A DNA stretch of 64,000 nucleotides from Alphaproteobacteria bacterium (GTDB taxonomy: Bacteria; Pseudomonadota; Alphaproteobacteria; Caulobacterales; Maricaulaceae): positions 116,808-180,807 of the forward strand of contig WGNG01000001.1 of assembly GCA_016124675.1 (NCBI GenBank), written 5' to 3'. Of this stretch, positions 32,601 through 40,796 are shown piece after piece. Under the pieces are notes generated by a model. The model saw nothing but the letters and a program-made list of their open reading frames with translations. It was not told the origin of the DNA and did no database searches. Every line of letters starts with the position of its first letter. Positions within the stretch are counted from its first letter, which is position 1. Made by a program: the position numbers and the translations under genes.

Positions 32601-35177
32601 ATGCCTGCATCCGCCGCCCGTCCCTGGATCGTCATGAAGTTCGGCGGCACCTCCGTGGCCGCGCCGGACCGCTGGCAGGTGATCGCCGATATCGCCCGAG
32701 CGCGGCTTGAGGCCGGCGAGCGCGTGCTGATCGTGCACTCGGCGCTGGCGGGCGTGTCCAACCTCCTTGAAGCGCTTCCCGCCGCCGCTCTCGCTGGCGC
32801 AGGCGAGGCCTCCGCGCAGGCAATCAAGGCGCGCCATCGCGATTTCGCCGCCGCTGCCGGGCTCGACGCGGAGGCGCTGCTGGCCGACATCTTTGATCTC
32901 ATCGACCGGCGCACCGCCGGCATCGGGTTTTCAGGCGAGGCCAGCGCCCGCCTGCGCGCCGAGCTGATGGCCCAGGGCGAGCTGATGGCCAGCGTGCTGG
33001 GCCTTGAATGCCTGAAAGCCGCCGGGCTCGATCCGGTCCTTCTGGATGCGCGCGCGGCGCTCGAAGCGCTCAACACCGCCGACGAGGCGCGCGCCTGGCT
33101 CGACAATGCCGCCGGCGAGCACGCAGACGCCGCGCTGCAGGACAGGCTCTCCGGCGTTGATCTCGTGCTCACCCAGGGCTTCATCGCCCGCCACCGCGAT
33201 GGCGGGACGGCGCTGCTGGGCCGCGGCGGGTCGGATACCTCGGCAGCGTATTTTGCAGCGCGGCTGCAGGCGGCGCGGCTGGAGATCTGGACCGACGTGC
33301 CCGGCCTGTTCAGCGCGGACCCGCGCCTCACCGAAGGCGCGCGCCATTTGCGCGCCCTGTCCTATGAGGAGGCGCAGGAAATCGCCACCATGGGCGGCAA
33401 GGTGCTGCACCCGCGCTGCATCGGTCCGGCGCGCCGGGCGAACATCCCCATGGAGGTGCGCTCCACCCTGCGCCCGGAGCTGGCCGGCACGCGCATCACC
33501 GGCGCTCCCGGTGATGACGCGCCGCGTCTCAAAGCCGTGTCGGTCAAGACCGGCGTGCGCCTGGTGGTCATGGAAGGCGCGGGCATGTGGCGCCAGGCCG
33601 GCTTCCTGGCCGACGTGTTCGCAGGCTTCAAGGCGTGCGGCGTGTCGGTGGACCTGGTCTCCACCTCTGAAACCAACGTCACCGTCAGCCTTGATCCCGA
33701 TCCGGGCCTCGATCAGGCGCGCCTGGACCGGCTGCGCGAGACGCTGGCGCCGCTGTGCCGGGTGAAGATCATCGAGGACGCCGCTGCGGTCAGCCTTCTG
33801 GGCTATGGAATCCGCCGCATTTTGCACCAGCTCGCGCCGGCGCTGGAAATGTTCCAGGACAAGCCGATCCGGCTGGTGAGCCAGGCCGCCAATGATCTCA
33901 ACTTCACCGTCGTGGTGGACGAGACCGAAGGCGCGGCGCTCGCCAAGCGCCTGCACGAGGAGTTGATCAGCACCGCGCCCGAAGGCGCAGTTTTCGGCCC
34001 CAGCTGGGCTGAGCTTGCCCGTCCCGCACCGGCGCAAACCGCGCGCCCCGCCCCCTGGTGGACCCGCAAGCGCAACGCGCTGCTCGATCTCGCGCCGCAG
34101 ACCGGCGGGCTCTATGTCTATGATCTTGAGACGGTCAGCGCCCGCGCCCGCGCGGTGTCCGGGCTAACATCGCTGTCGCGCGCCTTCTACGCCATGAAGG
34201 CCAATGCCCACCCGGATGTCCTGCGCGCCATCCGCGCGGCCGGGCTGGGGTTTGAATGCGTCTCGCCCGGCGAAATCGCCCGCGTGCGCGAGACCTTCGC
34301 CGATATCCGCCCGGACGAGATCCTGTTCACCCCCAATTTCGCCCATCGCAGCGAGTATGCGGCGGCGCTGGCCTTGGGCGCCCATCTCACCATTGACGGG
34401 CTGCACCCGCTCACCCACTGGCCGGACGTGTTCCGCGGCGCGGATATCATCCTGCGCGTCAATCCCGACCGGCCGCGCGGCCACCACCAGCACGTCAAGA
34501 CCGCCGGCCCCAAGGCCAAGTTCGGCATTCCGCTCGAAGCCCTCGCCGACGCGCGCGCCGCCGCCGAGGCCGCCGGGGCACGGGTGATCGGCCTGCACGC
34601 CCATGCCGGCTCCGGCGTGACCGATGCTGACCATTGGCGCGAGATCGGCGCCATTCTGGCCAATGCCGCGCGCGCCTTTCCCGATGCGCGCATCCTCAAT
34701 TGCGGCGGCGGGCTGGGCGTGCCCGAAAGCCCGGATGCACCCGCCCTTGACCTGTCGCGCGTGGATGCGGAGCTCGCCCTCCTCAAGAAAGCCCATCCGC
34801 GTTTTGACCTGTGGATGGAGCCTGGCCGCTATCCGGTGGCCGAAGCCGGCGTGCTGCTGGCGCGCGTCACCCAGGTCAAGCACGCGTTCGGCACGCGCTT
34901 TATCGGGCTGGGGACCGGCATGAACTCGCTGATCCGCCCCGCCCTCTACGGCGCCCGTCACGAGATCGTGAACCTCACAAGGCTCGGCGAGCCCGGCGCG
35001 GGCATGGCGTCCGTGGTCGGCCCGATCTGCGAAAGCGCCGACCTTCTGGGCGCCGACCGCCTCCTGCCCGAAACCCATGAGGGCGATGTGATCCTGATCG
35101 CAGAGGGCGGCGCCTACGGCGCGGTGATGGCCTCACGCTATAATCTGCGCGACCCGGCGGGCGAGGCGGTGATCTGA
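32601..35177 (+). CDS. Bifunctional aspartate kinase/diaminopimelate decarboxylase
   Basis: An 858-residue fusion of the first and last enzymes of lysine synthesis. Residues about 10-470 are an aspartate kinase: K-F-G-G-T-S-V-A near residue 13, G-R-G-G-S-D-T-S-A in the substrate region, E-I-W-T-D-V-P-G-L, then two ACT-like segments (S-T-S-E-T-N-V-T and later). After a Pro/Ala linker, residues about 490-858 are a PLP-dependent decarboxylase: the Schiff-base lysine in F-Y-A-M-K-A-N near residue 533, H-A-H-A-G-S-G, E-P-G-R-Y-P-V, and C-E-S-A-D-L-L with the partner-site cysteine. The ORF extended to 32535 adds 22 residues with no kinase character. Confidence 0.94.
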   Translation: MPASAARPWIVMKFGGTSVAAPDRWQVIADIARARLEAGERVLIVHSALAGVSNLLEALPAAALAGAGEASAQAIKARHRDFAAAAGLDAEALLADIFDLIDRRTAGIGFSGEASARLRAELMAQGELMASVLGLECLKAAGLDPVLLDARAALEALNTADEARAWLDNAAGEHADAALQDRLSGVDLVLTQGFIARHRDGGTALLGRGGSDTSAAYFAARLQAARLEIWTDVPGLFSADPRLTEGARHLRALSYEEAQEIATMGGKVLHPRCIGPARRANIPMEVRSTLRPELAGTRITGAPGDDAPRLKAVSVKTGVRLVVMEGAGMWRQAGFLADVFAGFKACGVSVDLVSTSETNVTVSLDPDPGLDQARLDRLRETLAPLCRVKIIEDAAAVSLLGYGIRRILHQLAPALEMFQDKPIRLVSQAANDLNFTVVVDETEGAALAKRLHEELISTAPEGAVFGPSWAELARPAPAQTARPAPWWTRKRNALLDLAPQTGGLYVYDLETVSARARAVSGLTSLSRAFYAMKANAHPDVLRAIRAAGLGFECVSPGEIARVRETFADIRPDEILFTPNFAHRSEYAAALALGAHLTIDGLHPLTHWPDVFRGADIILRVNPDRPRGHHQHVKTAGPKAKFGIPLEALADARAAAEAAGARVIGLHAHAGSGVTDADHWREIGAILANAARAFPDARILNCGGGLGVPESPDAPALDLSRVDAELALLKKAHPRFDLWMEPGRYPVAEAGVLLARVTQVKHAFGTRFIGLGTGMNSLIRPALYGARHEIVNLTRLGEPGAGMASVVGPICESADLLGADRLLPETHEGDVILIAEGGAYGAVMASRYNLRDPAGEAVI

Positions 35178-35181
35178 CCCC

Positions 35182-36297
35182 TCACCCGAAGCGCGCCAGC
35201 GCGAAGGCGGACAGATCGATGGCCGGGGTTTCGTCCAGCGCCCAGCGGGCCAGCGCCTCGCCGATGGCGGGAGCGAACTTGAAGCCGTGGCCGGACAGGC
35301 CCGCCACCACGGCCATGTCCGGGTCCAGCTCACCGAAGGAGAGGATGAAATCCTCGTCCGGGCTCATGGTGTAGAAGCATGCCGCCTGGCGCGTCAGGGG
35401 CCCGAGACCGGGCAAGGCGCTGCGGGCAAACCCCGTCACTTCGGCGGCGTCTTCCGGACCGGGGGCGCGGTCCAGCTGGTCAGGATGCGCGCAAGGCTGA
35501 TCGCCATGATGGCGTCCGATCTTGACCCCGTCCTGCCCGATGGCCGGCGCGCCATAATACCAGCCGCCTTGCGCCTCGATCACGAAGGCGGGCAGGCGTT
35601 CCGGTCCGTGCAGGCCGTCCGGATCAGCGAACCAGCTCATCATCCGGCGCTGGAGGGTGAGGCGCGCGCGCAGCGGCGCAGCGAGATCACCGGTCCAGCC
35701 CCCGGCCGTGACGATCACCCGGCGCGCCTGCACAGCGCCGCCCTCCAGCGCGAGCGAGACACCGTCAGCGCTGCGCGCGATGTGGCGCACCGGCGTGCGC
35801 ATCGCCACGCGCGCGCCCGCTGACCGCGCCTGGGACAGCCAGGCCGCTATCGCAGCTTCGGGGCGGACGAACCCGGCCTCCGGCTCGAACACGCGCTCAT
35901 GACCGGCCGGGCAGGTGATGCGGTCCGCGCCTGGAACACCCTCGCCCGTGCGCACGGGCAGGCCGGCCGCCTGCGCCGCCCGGACCACGTCGCGGGTGAG
36001 GCGCGCGCCTGCGGGGGCGGCGTAATGCACCCCGCATTCGGTGTAGATCGCCTCGCCCGTCCGGGCGTTCAGCGCCCGCCACAGTTCAGCCGAGCGCCGG
36101 GCGAGCGGCAGATAGCGCTCGCCTTCGGCATAGGCCTGGCGCACCAGACGGCTCTCGCCATGCGAACTGCCCAGATCGTGGGGGCTGTCATGGCGCTCAA
36201 AGCCCGCCACGTCCGCGCCGGCCTGCGCCAGCGCGCTCAGGGCCGCCGCGCCCATGGCGCCCAGCCCGATCACCGCAATGTCGCAGCGCCCGCTCAC
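35182..36297 (-). CDS. FAD-dependent amine oxidase, sarcosine/N-methyltryptophan oxidase-like
   Basis: A 371-residue flavoprotein of the MSOX/MTOX (SolA-like) family, which oxidises secondary amino acids to the primary amine plus formaldehyde and H2O2. The FAD-binding start is I-A-V-I-G-L-G-A-M-G-A-A (G-x-G-x-x-G) followed by an E-R-H pair and S-S-H-G-E-S-R near residue 44. The C-terminal A-C-F-Y-T-M-S-P-D-E-D-F holds the cysteine that binds FAD covalently in this family, and S-G-H-G-F-K-F-A-P-A closes the site. The true substrate is open. It converges tightly on the lysine-fusion gene (4 bp between stops) and overlaps the hypothetical gene upstream by 4 bp. Confidence 0.88.
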   Translation of the reverse strand: MSGRCDIAVIGLGAMGAAALSALAQAGADVAGFERHDSPHDLGSSHGESRLVRQAYAEGERYLPLARRSAELWRALNARTGEAIYTECGVHYAAPAGARLTRDVVRAAQAAGLPVRTGEGVPGADRITCPAGHERVFEPEAGFVRPEAAIAAWLSQARSAGARVAMRTPVRHIARSADGVSLALEGGAVQARRVIVTAGGWTGDLAAPLRARLTLQRRMMSWFADPDGLHGPERLPAFVIEAQGGWYYGAPAIGQDGVKIGRHHGDQPCAHPDQLDRAPGPEDAAEVTGFARSALPGLGPLTRQAACFYTMSPDEDFILSFGELDPDMAVVAGLSGHGFKFAPAIGEALARWALDETPAIDLSAFALARFG

Positions 36298-36737
36298 CCC
36301 GCCCGCCGCTCATCGCACAGCGTGCGCCGGACCAGCGCGCCATCCTTGAACCAGTGCCAGGTGCGCGCGCGCGTGCGCCCGTCGGGCGCCATCATAATGA
36401 TCTCGACGAAGTGGACGCCCGGCTCGTCCTTGCGGTCGAGATGCAGCAGCACGAAAGGACCGCTTTCCCACGCCGCGCCAGTGAAGGTGTCCGTGTCGAA
36501 CACGATGCGCTCACCCTCGATGCGCCCGTCAAACCGGTCCTCGCGCACCCGCCCGCCCGGCCATTCAAAACGGATATGCTGGACATAGAAGGGATCGCCG
36601 GACGCCGGGAACTCACACACCACGCGTGCGCCGTGCCGGTCGATCTCACGCCCCTTTGCATCGAGATGGGTGTAAACCCCCTCCCAGACGCCCTCATGGG
36701 CGCGCATGGCGGGGAAGCGGCGGGGCGCCAGGCTCAC
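36294..36737 (-). CDS. Hypothetical protein, lipocalin-like pattern
   Basis: A 147-residue protein starting at a GTG (36737) that overlaps the upstream stop as GTGA; an ATG at 36707 is the alternative. The sequence alternates polar and aromatic residues in a strand-rich way (H-E-G-V-W-E-G-V-Y at the start, R-T-W-H-W-F-K-D-G near the end), like small calycin-type barrels of the DUF3598 kind. I cannot assign the family with confidence. It is translationally coupled on both sides, between a membrane-anchored hypothetical and the flavin amine oxidase. Confidence 0.6.
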   Translation of the reverse strand: MSLAPRRFPAMRAHEGVWEGVYTHLDAKGREIDRHGARVVCEFPASGDPFYVQHIRFEWPGGRVREDRFDGRIEGERIVFDTDTFTGAAWESGPFVLLHLDRKDEPGVHFVEIIMMAPDGRTRARTWHWFKDGALVRRTLCDERRAG

Positions 36738-37519
36738 GGCGCCGGCTCTTCAAGATAATCGAACGCCATGGGCGTGACGCAGTCCCCGTATATGGCCGTC
36801 AGCCGCGCATTATTCGCGTCGCGATAGGTGCGATGCGCCGCCATCTGGGTGTCGTCCACAGGACGATGCAGGCCTGTCGCTTCGATACGGCCGATGTTCT
36901 GGGCGGCGAGCACCTCGATCAGCAGGCTGGCGGAATCCGCCCGCGCCAGCACATCGTAATAACGCAGCCGGTCGCTGACGCTCATGTCGAGCGGATAGGC
37001 CAGCGCCTGCAGGCTGGCCTCCATGTCACGCACGCTGGTTTGCACCGCCTCGACCTGTAAGCCGAAGGAGAAGGTAAGGCTGACCAGCGTACGGACGGTC
37101 TTGTCCATCCGGTCGAACGTGCCGCTGTCCAGCTCCGCCTCCCACATGCGCGAGCTCCAGATGCGGTAGGGCGAGCGCAGCACCACCGGGAAAGTCGAAA
37201 CCAGCTCATTGGGTCCAAACGCCCCGGGCGATCCGGGCCAGGCTTCGTCCATTCGCATCAGCAGCTCCCCCAGTTCGCGGTATCGCGCCTGGCGGCACGG
37301 CGCGATGGCCAGCCGCTCCTTGGAGGCGAAATACACGATCAACAGCTGGTCACGCACATCCGCGAGCGCGCGCTCATAGTCCGCGCGGCCCTGGCGCTCG
37401 CTGAGCCATTGCTGGCCCATCAGCGCGGCCCCCACGCCGATCACGACGATGATAAAATCCAGCGCGACCGCGAACCAGTTCTGGTCTTTCAAATGCTCTG
37501 TGATGCGCCTGAACCGCAT
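36734..37519 (-). CDS. Hypothetical protein with one N-terminal membrane anchor
   Basis: A 261-residue protein from ATG 37519. After a basic start (M-R-F-R-R-I-T-E-H-L-K) and Q-N-W-F-A-V, one hydrophobic helix (D-F-I-I-V-V-I-G-V-G-A-A-L) spans residues about 19-36; the rest is hydrophilic and helical. This layout recurs in alphaproteobacterial proteins of unknown function often annotated DUF6090-like, with a membrane anchor and a coiled, charged body. Its function is unknown. It leads a three-gene overlapping run ending in the flavin amine oxidase. Confidence 0.65.
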   Translation of the reverse strand: MRFRRITEHLKDQNWFAVALDFIIVVIGVGAALMGQQWLSERQGRADYERALADVRDQLLIVYFASKERLAIAPCRQARYRELGELLMRMDEAWPGSPGAFGPNELVSTFPVVLRSPYRIWSSRMWEAELDSGTFDRMDKTVRTLVSLTFSFGLQVEAVQTSVRDMEASLQALAYPLDMSVSDRLRYYDVLARADSASLLIEVLAAQNIGRIEATGLHRPVDDTQMAAHRTYRDANNARLTAIYGDCVTPMAFDYLEEPAP

Positions 37520-37625
37520 GCGCCATCCCCCCCGGGCCTTATGCCTCAATGACTGTCGGCTCTGCGCAGCGGCCTGCCAAGGGCTAAAGTCGACGAGCGC
37601 GACGATCTCGCCCCGGCGCGCCCCT

Positions 37626-38795
37626 TCAGATCACCCCGCGCGCCTTCATCGCCCGGATGCGTTCGGCGTCAAACCCGGCCTCGCGCGCCAGTGTTTCGGA
37701 GTGCTCGCCAAAGCCCGGCACGGCTGGCTCTGGCTTTGGCGGCTCCTTGGCGAAGCGGATGGGCGGGCCGATATGGCGATGGCCCGCAGCGTCCTCGAAG
37801 ACCAGCCCGCGCGCGCGTGTGTGGGGATCATCGAACGCGTCCTTGAGCGTGCGCACCGGCGCCCAGCAGATATCCATGTCTTTGAGGAAAGCCTCCCATT
37901 CGGCCAGCGTGCGGCTGGCGAAGGTCTCGGTGAAGAAGGCGCGCAGGGGCTCCTGATCCGGTCCGGGTTCGAGGCGCGCATAGTCAATGAGATCGGGCCG
38001 CCCCAGCGCTTCGAGCAGGTTGGAGGCGAACTTGATCTCCGATCCGCCCAGCACCAGGTGCTTTTCGTCTTTAGTTTCAAAGATATGATACATGGCCGCC
38101 CCGCCGAAGGAGCGCATGTCCTTCACCGGCGGGTGGGCGTCCTGCGCGAAAACCGGCCCGGTGACATTGGGCGTCCAGGCCAGCGCCGCATCATACATCG
38201 CCATGTCGATGAAATCGCCCTGCCCTGTCGCGTGGCGGCGGTAAAGCGCCATCAGGATCGCCGACAGCGCCATCAGCGAGGCGGCCATGTCGGCCACGGG
38301 CATGTTGGGGCTGGCCGGCTTGCCATCCTCCAGCCCGCGATTGAGATCCACCAGCCCCGCCAGCGCCTGCACCGTCAGGTCATGGGCGGGCTTCATGGCA
38401 TAGGCGCCGTCCTGCCCGAAGGCGGAGATGGAGCAGTACACGAGCCTCGGATTGATTGTGCTCAGCGTCTCGTAGTCTGCCGCCAGGCGCCGGGCGACGC
38501 CGGGGCGGAACGCCTCCACCACCACATCGGCCTCGCGGGCGAGCGCATGCAGCAGCGCCTGCCCGTCAGGGTCTTTCAGGTTCAGTCTCAGCGAGCGCTT
38601 GCCCCGCGCAATATTGCGAAACCAGACCGACACGCCGTCGCCATGGCGCAAGCCGATCTCGCGCGTCGGCTCGCCAGTCCCGTTGGCTGGCTCGATCATC
38701 ACCACGTCGGCGCCATGGTCGGCCATCATCAGGGTCAGATGCGGGCCGGGCAGAAAAGCGGACAGATCAAGGACTTTGAGGCCGGAGAGTTTCAT
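37626..38795 (-). CDS. CaiB/BaiF-family CoA-transferase (last gene of the operon)
   Basis: A 389-residue class III CoA-transferase or racemase of the CaiB/BaiF/AMACR family. It begins G-L-K-V-L-D-L-S-A-F-L-P-G-P, has the A-D-x-G-A-D-V-V-M-I-E-P block, N-I-A-R-G-K-R-S-L near residue 61, and the nucleophile region M-P-V-A-D-M-A-A-S near residue 166, where the aspartate should form the acyl-CoA intermediate. The D-I-C-W-A-P-V block near residue 304 is also typical. AMACR-like racemisation of 2-methylacyl-CoA is an alternative to CoA transfer. It overlaps the DUF5615 gene by 4 bp. Confidence 0.85.
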   Translation of the reverse strand: MKLSGLKVLDLSAFLPGPHLTLMMADHGADVVMIEPANGTGEPTREIGLRHGDGVSVWFRNIARGKRSLRLNLKDPDGQALLHALAREADVVVEAFRPGVARRLAADYETLSTINPRLVYCSISAFGQDGAYAMKPAHDLTVQALAGLVDLNRGLEDGKPASPNMPVADMAASLMALSAILMALYRRHATGQGDFIDMAMYDAALAWTPNVTGPVFAQDAHPPVKDMRSFGGAAMYHIFETKDEKHLVLGGSEIKFASNLLEALGRPDLIDYARLEPGPDQEPLRAFFTETFASRTLAEWEAFLKDMDICWAPVRTLKDAFDDPHTRARGLVFEDAAGHRHIGPPIRFAKEPPKPEPAVPGFGEHSETLAREAGFDAERIRAMKARGVI

Positions 38796-39142
38796 GGGGC
38801 CGAGCTTCCCTTTAGCGGGCGAATGCGAATGGCGCGATCGGTAACGACGACGAGATTGCCGTGGACGCGGCCGAGCGTGTCGAGCACGGCATTCGTGCAG
38901 CGGCCAGGGTCGTCACAGCGAAAATAGAAAACGCCCACGGCGTCTTGCAAGTCGCGAAAGATCAGCGCGCCAAAATCGCGATCTTCGGTAAGCAGGACCG
39001 TATTGTTTTTCAATGCCGTCTCAAGCACGCTGTCATCGGCGGCACGGCGATCCGAAAAATCGGGTTGCAGGACCTCGTGGCCAGCGCTGCGCAGAGCGCG
39101 CACGATGCGCATATCCACGCATTCGTCTGCGAAAAAACGCAC
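38792..39142 (-). CDS. DUF5615 PIN-like protein, putative toxin
   Basis: A 116-residue protein with a PIN/Mut7-C-like pattern: an N-terminal F-F-A-D-E-C-V-D strand carrying the first acidic pair, G-H-E-V-L-Q-P-D, then V-L-L-T-E-D-R-D-F-G with a conserved acidic cluster, and V-V-V-T-D-R-A-I-R-I-R near the end. DUF5615 proteins are predicted RNases of toxin-antitoxin pairs. The start is GTG 39142, which overlaps the stop of the DUF433 gene (TAGTG). That coupling to DUF433 is the usual arrangement for the pair, but its setting inside a metabolic operon is unusual. Confidence 0.85.
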   Translation of the reverse strand: MRFFADECVDMRIVRALRSAGHEVLQPDFSDRRAADDSVLETALKNNTVLLTEDRDFGALIFRDLQDAVGVFYFRCDDPGRCTNAVLDTLGRVHGNLVVVTDRAIRIRPLKGSSAP

Positions 39143-39375
39143 TACTGCGCCGCCACGACCGGTTCATCCAGCTGGTCGGCCGCAAACGCCAGCGCCGCCT
39201 GCACGTCGCCTTTTTCAAGGTGCGGATAGGCCTCGTGAATCTCCGCCTCGCTCATCCCGGCCGAAAGTTTTCGCAAAATCAGATACACGGGCACGCGCGT
39301 ACCGGTGATGCACGGCTTGCCGAACATGATGGCCGGATCGACAGAGATCCGCGGATGGAGAGCTTCATGGTCCAT
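39142..39375 (-). CDS. DUF433 protein, putative antitoxin
   Basis: A 77-residue DUF433 protein. The family signature is clear: H-P-R-I-S-V-D-P-A-I-M-F-G-K-P-C-I-T-G-T-R-V-P-V, followed by a helix-turn-helix-like stretch ending in Y-P-H-L-E-K-G-D-V-Q-A-A-L. DUF433 proteins are usually encoded directly before DUF5615 proteins and are predicted antitoxins, with a small DNA-binding domain that may also repress the pair. It starts 24 bp after the first CaiB gene, so it is probably read from the same transcript unless a promoter lies inside that gene. Confidence 0.87.
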   Translation of the reverse strand: MDHEALHPRISVDPAIMFGKPCITGTRVPVYLILRKLSAGMSEAEIHEAYPHLEKGDVQAALAFAADQLDEPVVAAQ

Positions 39376-39399
39376 GGCGCTATCCTAGCATGATCGCGT

Positions 39400-40581
39400 T
39401 CACCGCGCTCCCTGGTCTTTGCCGGCGCCGCCGTTTTCATCCTTCCCCAGCGCATCGAGAACCTCCCGCGTATGCTCGCCCAGCTTCGGCGCCCGCGCCT
39501 GGCTGGGCCGTTCGCCATTGATGCGGAAGGGTTCGCGCAGCAGCTTCAGCCCGTCCGGGCGATCGGGATGCTCCACGGTTTCGATCAGGTCCGCCGCGTC
39601 CGGGGCGTCCAGCGCCTGCGACAGGGAATACACCGGCGCCACCGGGACTTTCCCGCCCAGCAGCGCCACCCAGTGCGCTGTTGGCTGGGTCCGGAACAAG
39701 GCGTCGAGTTCGTCCTGCAGGGCGGCGCGGTTGTCGCCTCGGGCTTTCGTGCCGGCAAAGCGCGGATCGGCGGCGAGGTCGGCGCGCTCCACGGCCTCGC
39801 AGAACACGCTCCAGAATTTGGGCAATTGGCACATCAGGAAGATCCAGCCATCGGCGGTAGGGAAAAGCTGGCTGGGCATCACCGACGGGTGGGCCGAGCG
39901 GGCCAGGCGCGTCGTCTCCGCGCCCTCATTGAGATACCAGGTGGCCGGATAGGACAGCTGGTGCAGGGCGGTATCCAGCAGCGACACGTCCACATCACAG
40001 CCCGTTCCTGTGCGCCGCGCGCCCAGCACCGCCGCGACCAGGCCCAGCGCCATCATCGTCCCGGTCATGAAATCGACCATGGACAGGCCAAAGCGCGCCG
40101 GCGGGCCATCGGGCTCGCCGGTCAGCGACAAAAACCCGGCCTCGGCCTGCATGAGATAATCATAACCCGGCCAGGCTTCGCGCGCCCCGCCCCGGCCATA
40201 GGCAGACAGATGCGCGCAAACAATGTCCGGCTTGATGGCCTTGAGGCCGGCATAGTCCACCTTCAGCCGGGCCGGCAGATCGCCGCGCAGATTATTGGCC
40301 ACCGCATCGGCGCCCGTCACCAGCGCCTCGAACAGGGCGCGGTCATCGTTCTGCTTGAGATCAAGGCAGACGGACTTCTTGCCGCGGTTAAAGGTCTGGA
40401 AGAACTGGCTGTCATCCTCGCCCAGGAAGTACGGCCCCGCCGCGCGCGAGGAGTCGCCGCCCTGCGCCGTCTCGATCTTGATGACCTCCGCGCCCAGACC
40501 GGCCAGCAATTGCGTGCCATAGGGCCCCGCGCCATATTGCTCGATGGTCAGGATGCGCAGGCCGTCGAGGGGTTTGTGCAT
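39400..40581 (-). CDS. CaiB/BaiF-family CoA-transferase (before the DUF433 gene)
   Basis: A 393-residue class III CoA-transferase. It opens G-L-R-I-L-T-I-E-Q-Y-G-A-G-P-Y, carries F-N-R-G-K-K-S-V-C-L-D-L-K near residue 64, and has the predicted nucleophile aspartate in S-M-V-D-F-M-T-G-T near residue 169. Family members move CoA between short dicarboxylic or hydroxy acids (succinyl-CoA to itaconate, mesaconate or citramalate) or act on carnitine and formate. In this operon with MaoC and CitE-type genes, dicarboxylate activation is the natural inference. It is more distant from the other CaiB gene than recent duplicates would be. Confidence 0.87.
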   Translation of the reverse strand: MHKPLDGLRILTIEQYGAGPYGTQLLAGLGAEVIKIETAQGGDSSRAAGPYFLGEDDSQFFQTFNRGKKSVCLDLKQNDDRALFEALVTGADAVANNLRGDLPARLKVDYAGLKAIKPDIVCAHLSAYGRGGAREAWPGYDYLMQAEAGFLSLTGEPDGPPARFGLSMVDFMTGTMMALGLVAAVLGARRTGTGCDVDVSLLDTALHQLSYPATWYLNEGAETTRLARSAHPSVMPSQLFPTADGWIFLMCQLPKFWSVFCEAVERADLAADPRFAGTKARGDNRAALQDELDALFRTQPTAHWVALLGGKVPVAPVYSLSQALDAPDAADLIETVEHPDRPDGLKLLREPFRINGERPSQARAPKLGEHTREVLDALGKDENGGAGKDQGAR

Positions 40582-40612
40582 GGGTAATCCTTACCGTCAG
40601 TATGCGCACATT

Positions 40613-40765
40613 TTCTCCCCCGCTTGCGGGCGGGGTGAGACGCGAAGCGTCGAACGCCCGAAGGGCCGAGGGGGGATCGGACGGAAAAATCATCCGCAAA
40701 CCTCGCAGATGCATCCTCCCCCCTCCGTCCGCTTCGCGGACACCTCCCCCGAAAGCGGGGGAGGA
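40613..40765. repeat. Palindromic intergenic repeat, type B
   Basis: Located in the 215-bp gap between the acyl-CoA dehydrogenase and CaiB genes. It begins with CCCCCGCTTGCGGGCGGGG, passes through GACGCGAAGCGTCG and a CCGCTTCGCGG hairpin, and ends CCTCCCCCGAAAGCGGGGGAGG. The same series of arms in varied form occurs at 62466-62612. No gene fits this gap. It could attenuate transcription between the two halves of the operon. Confidence 0.75.
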
Positions 40766-40796
40766 CAAGAGGCCAGCCCTCTCATCAAGCAGCGAC

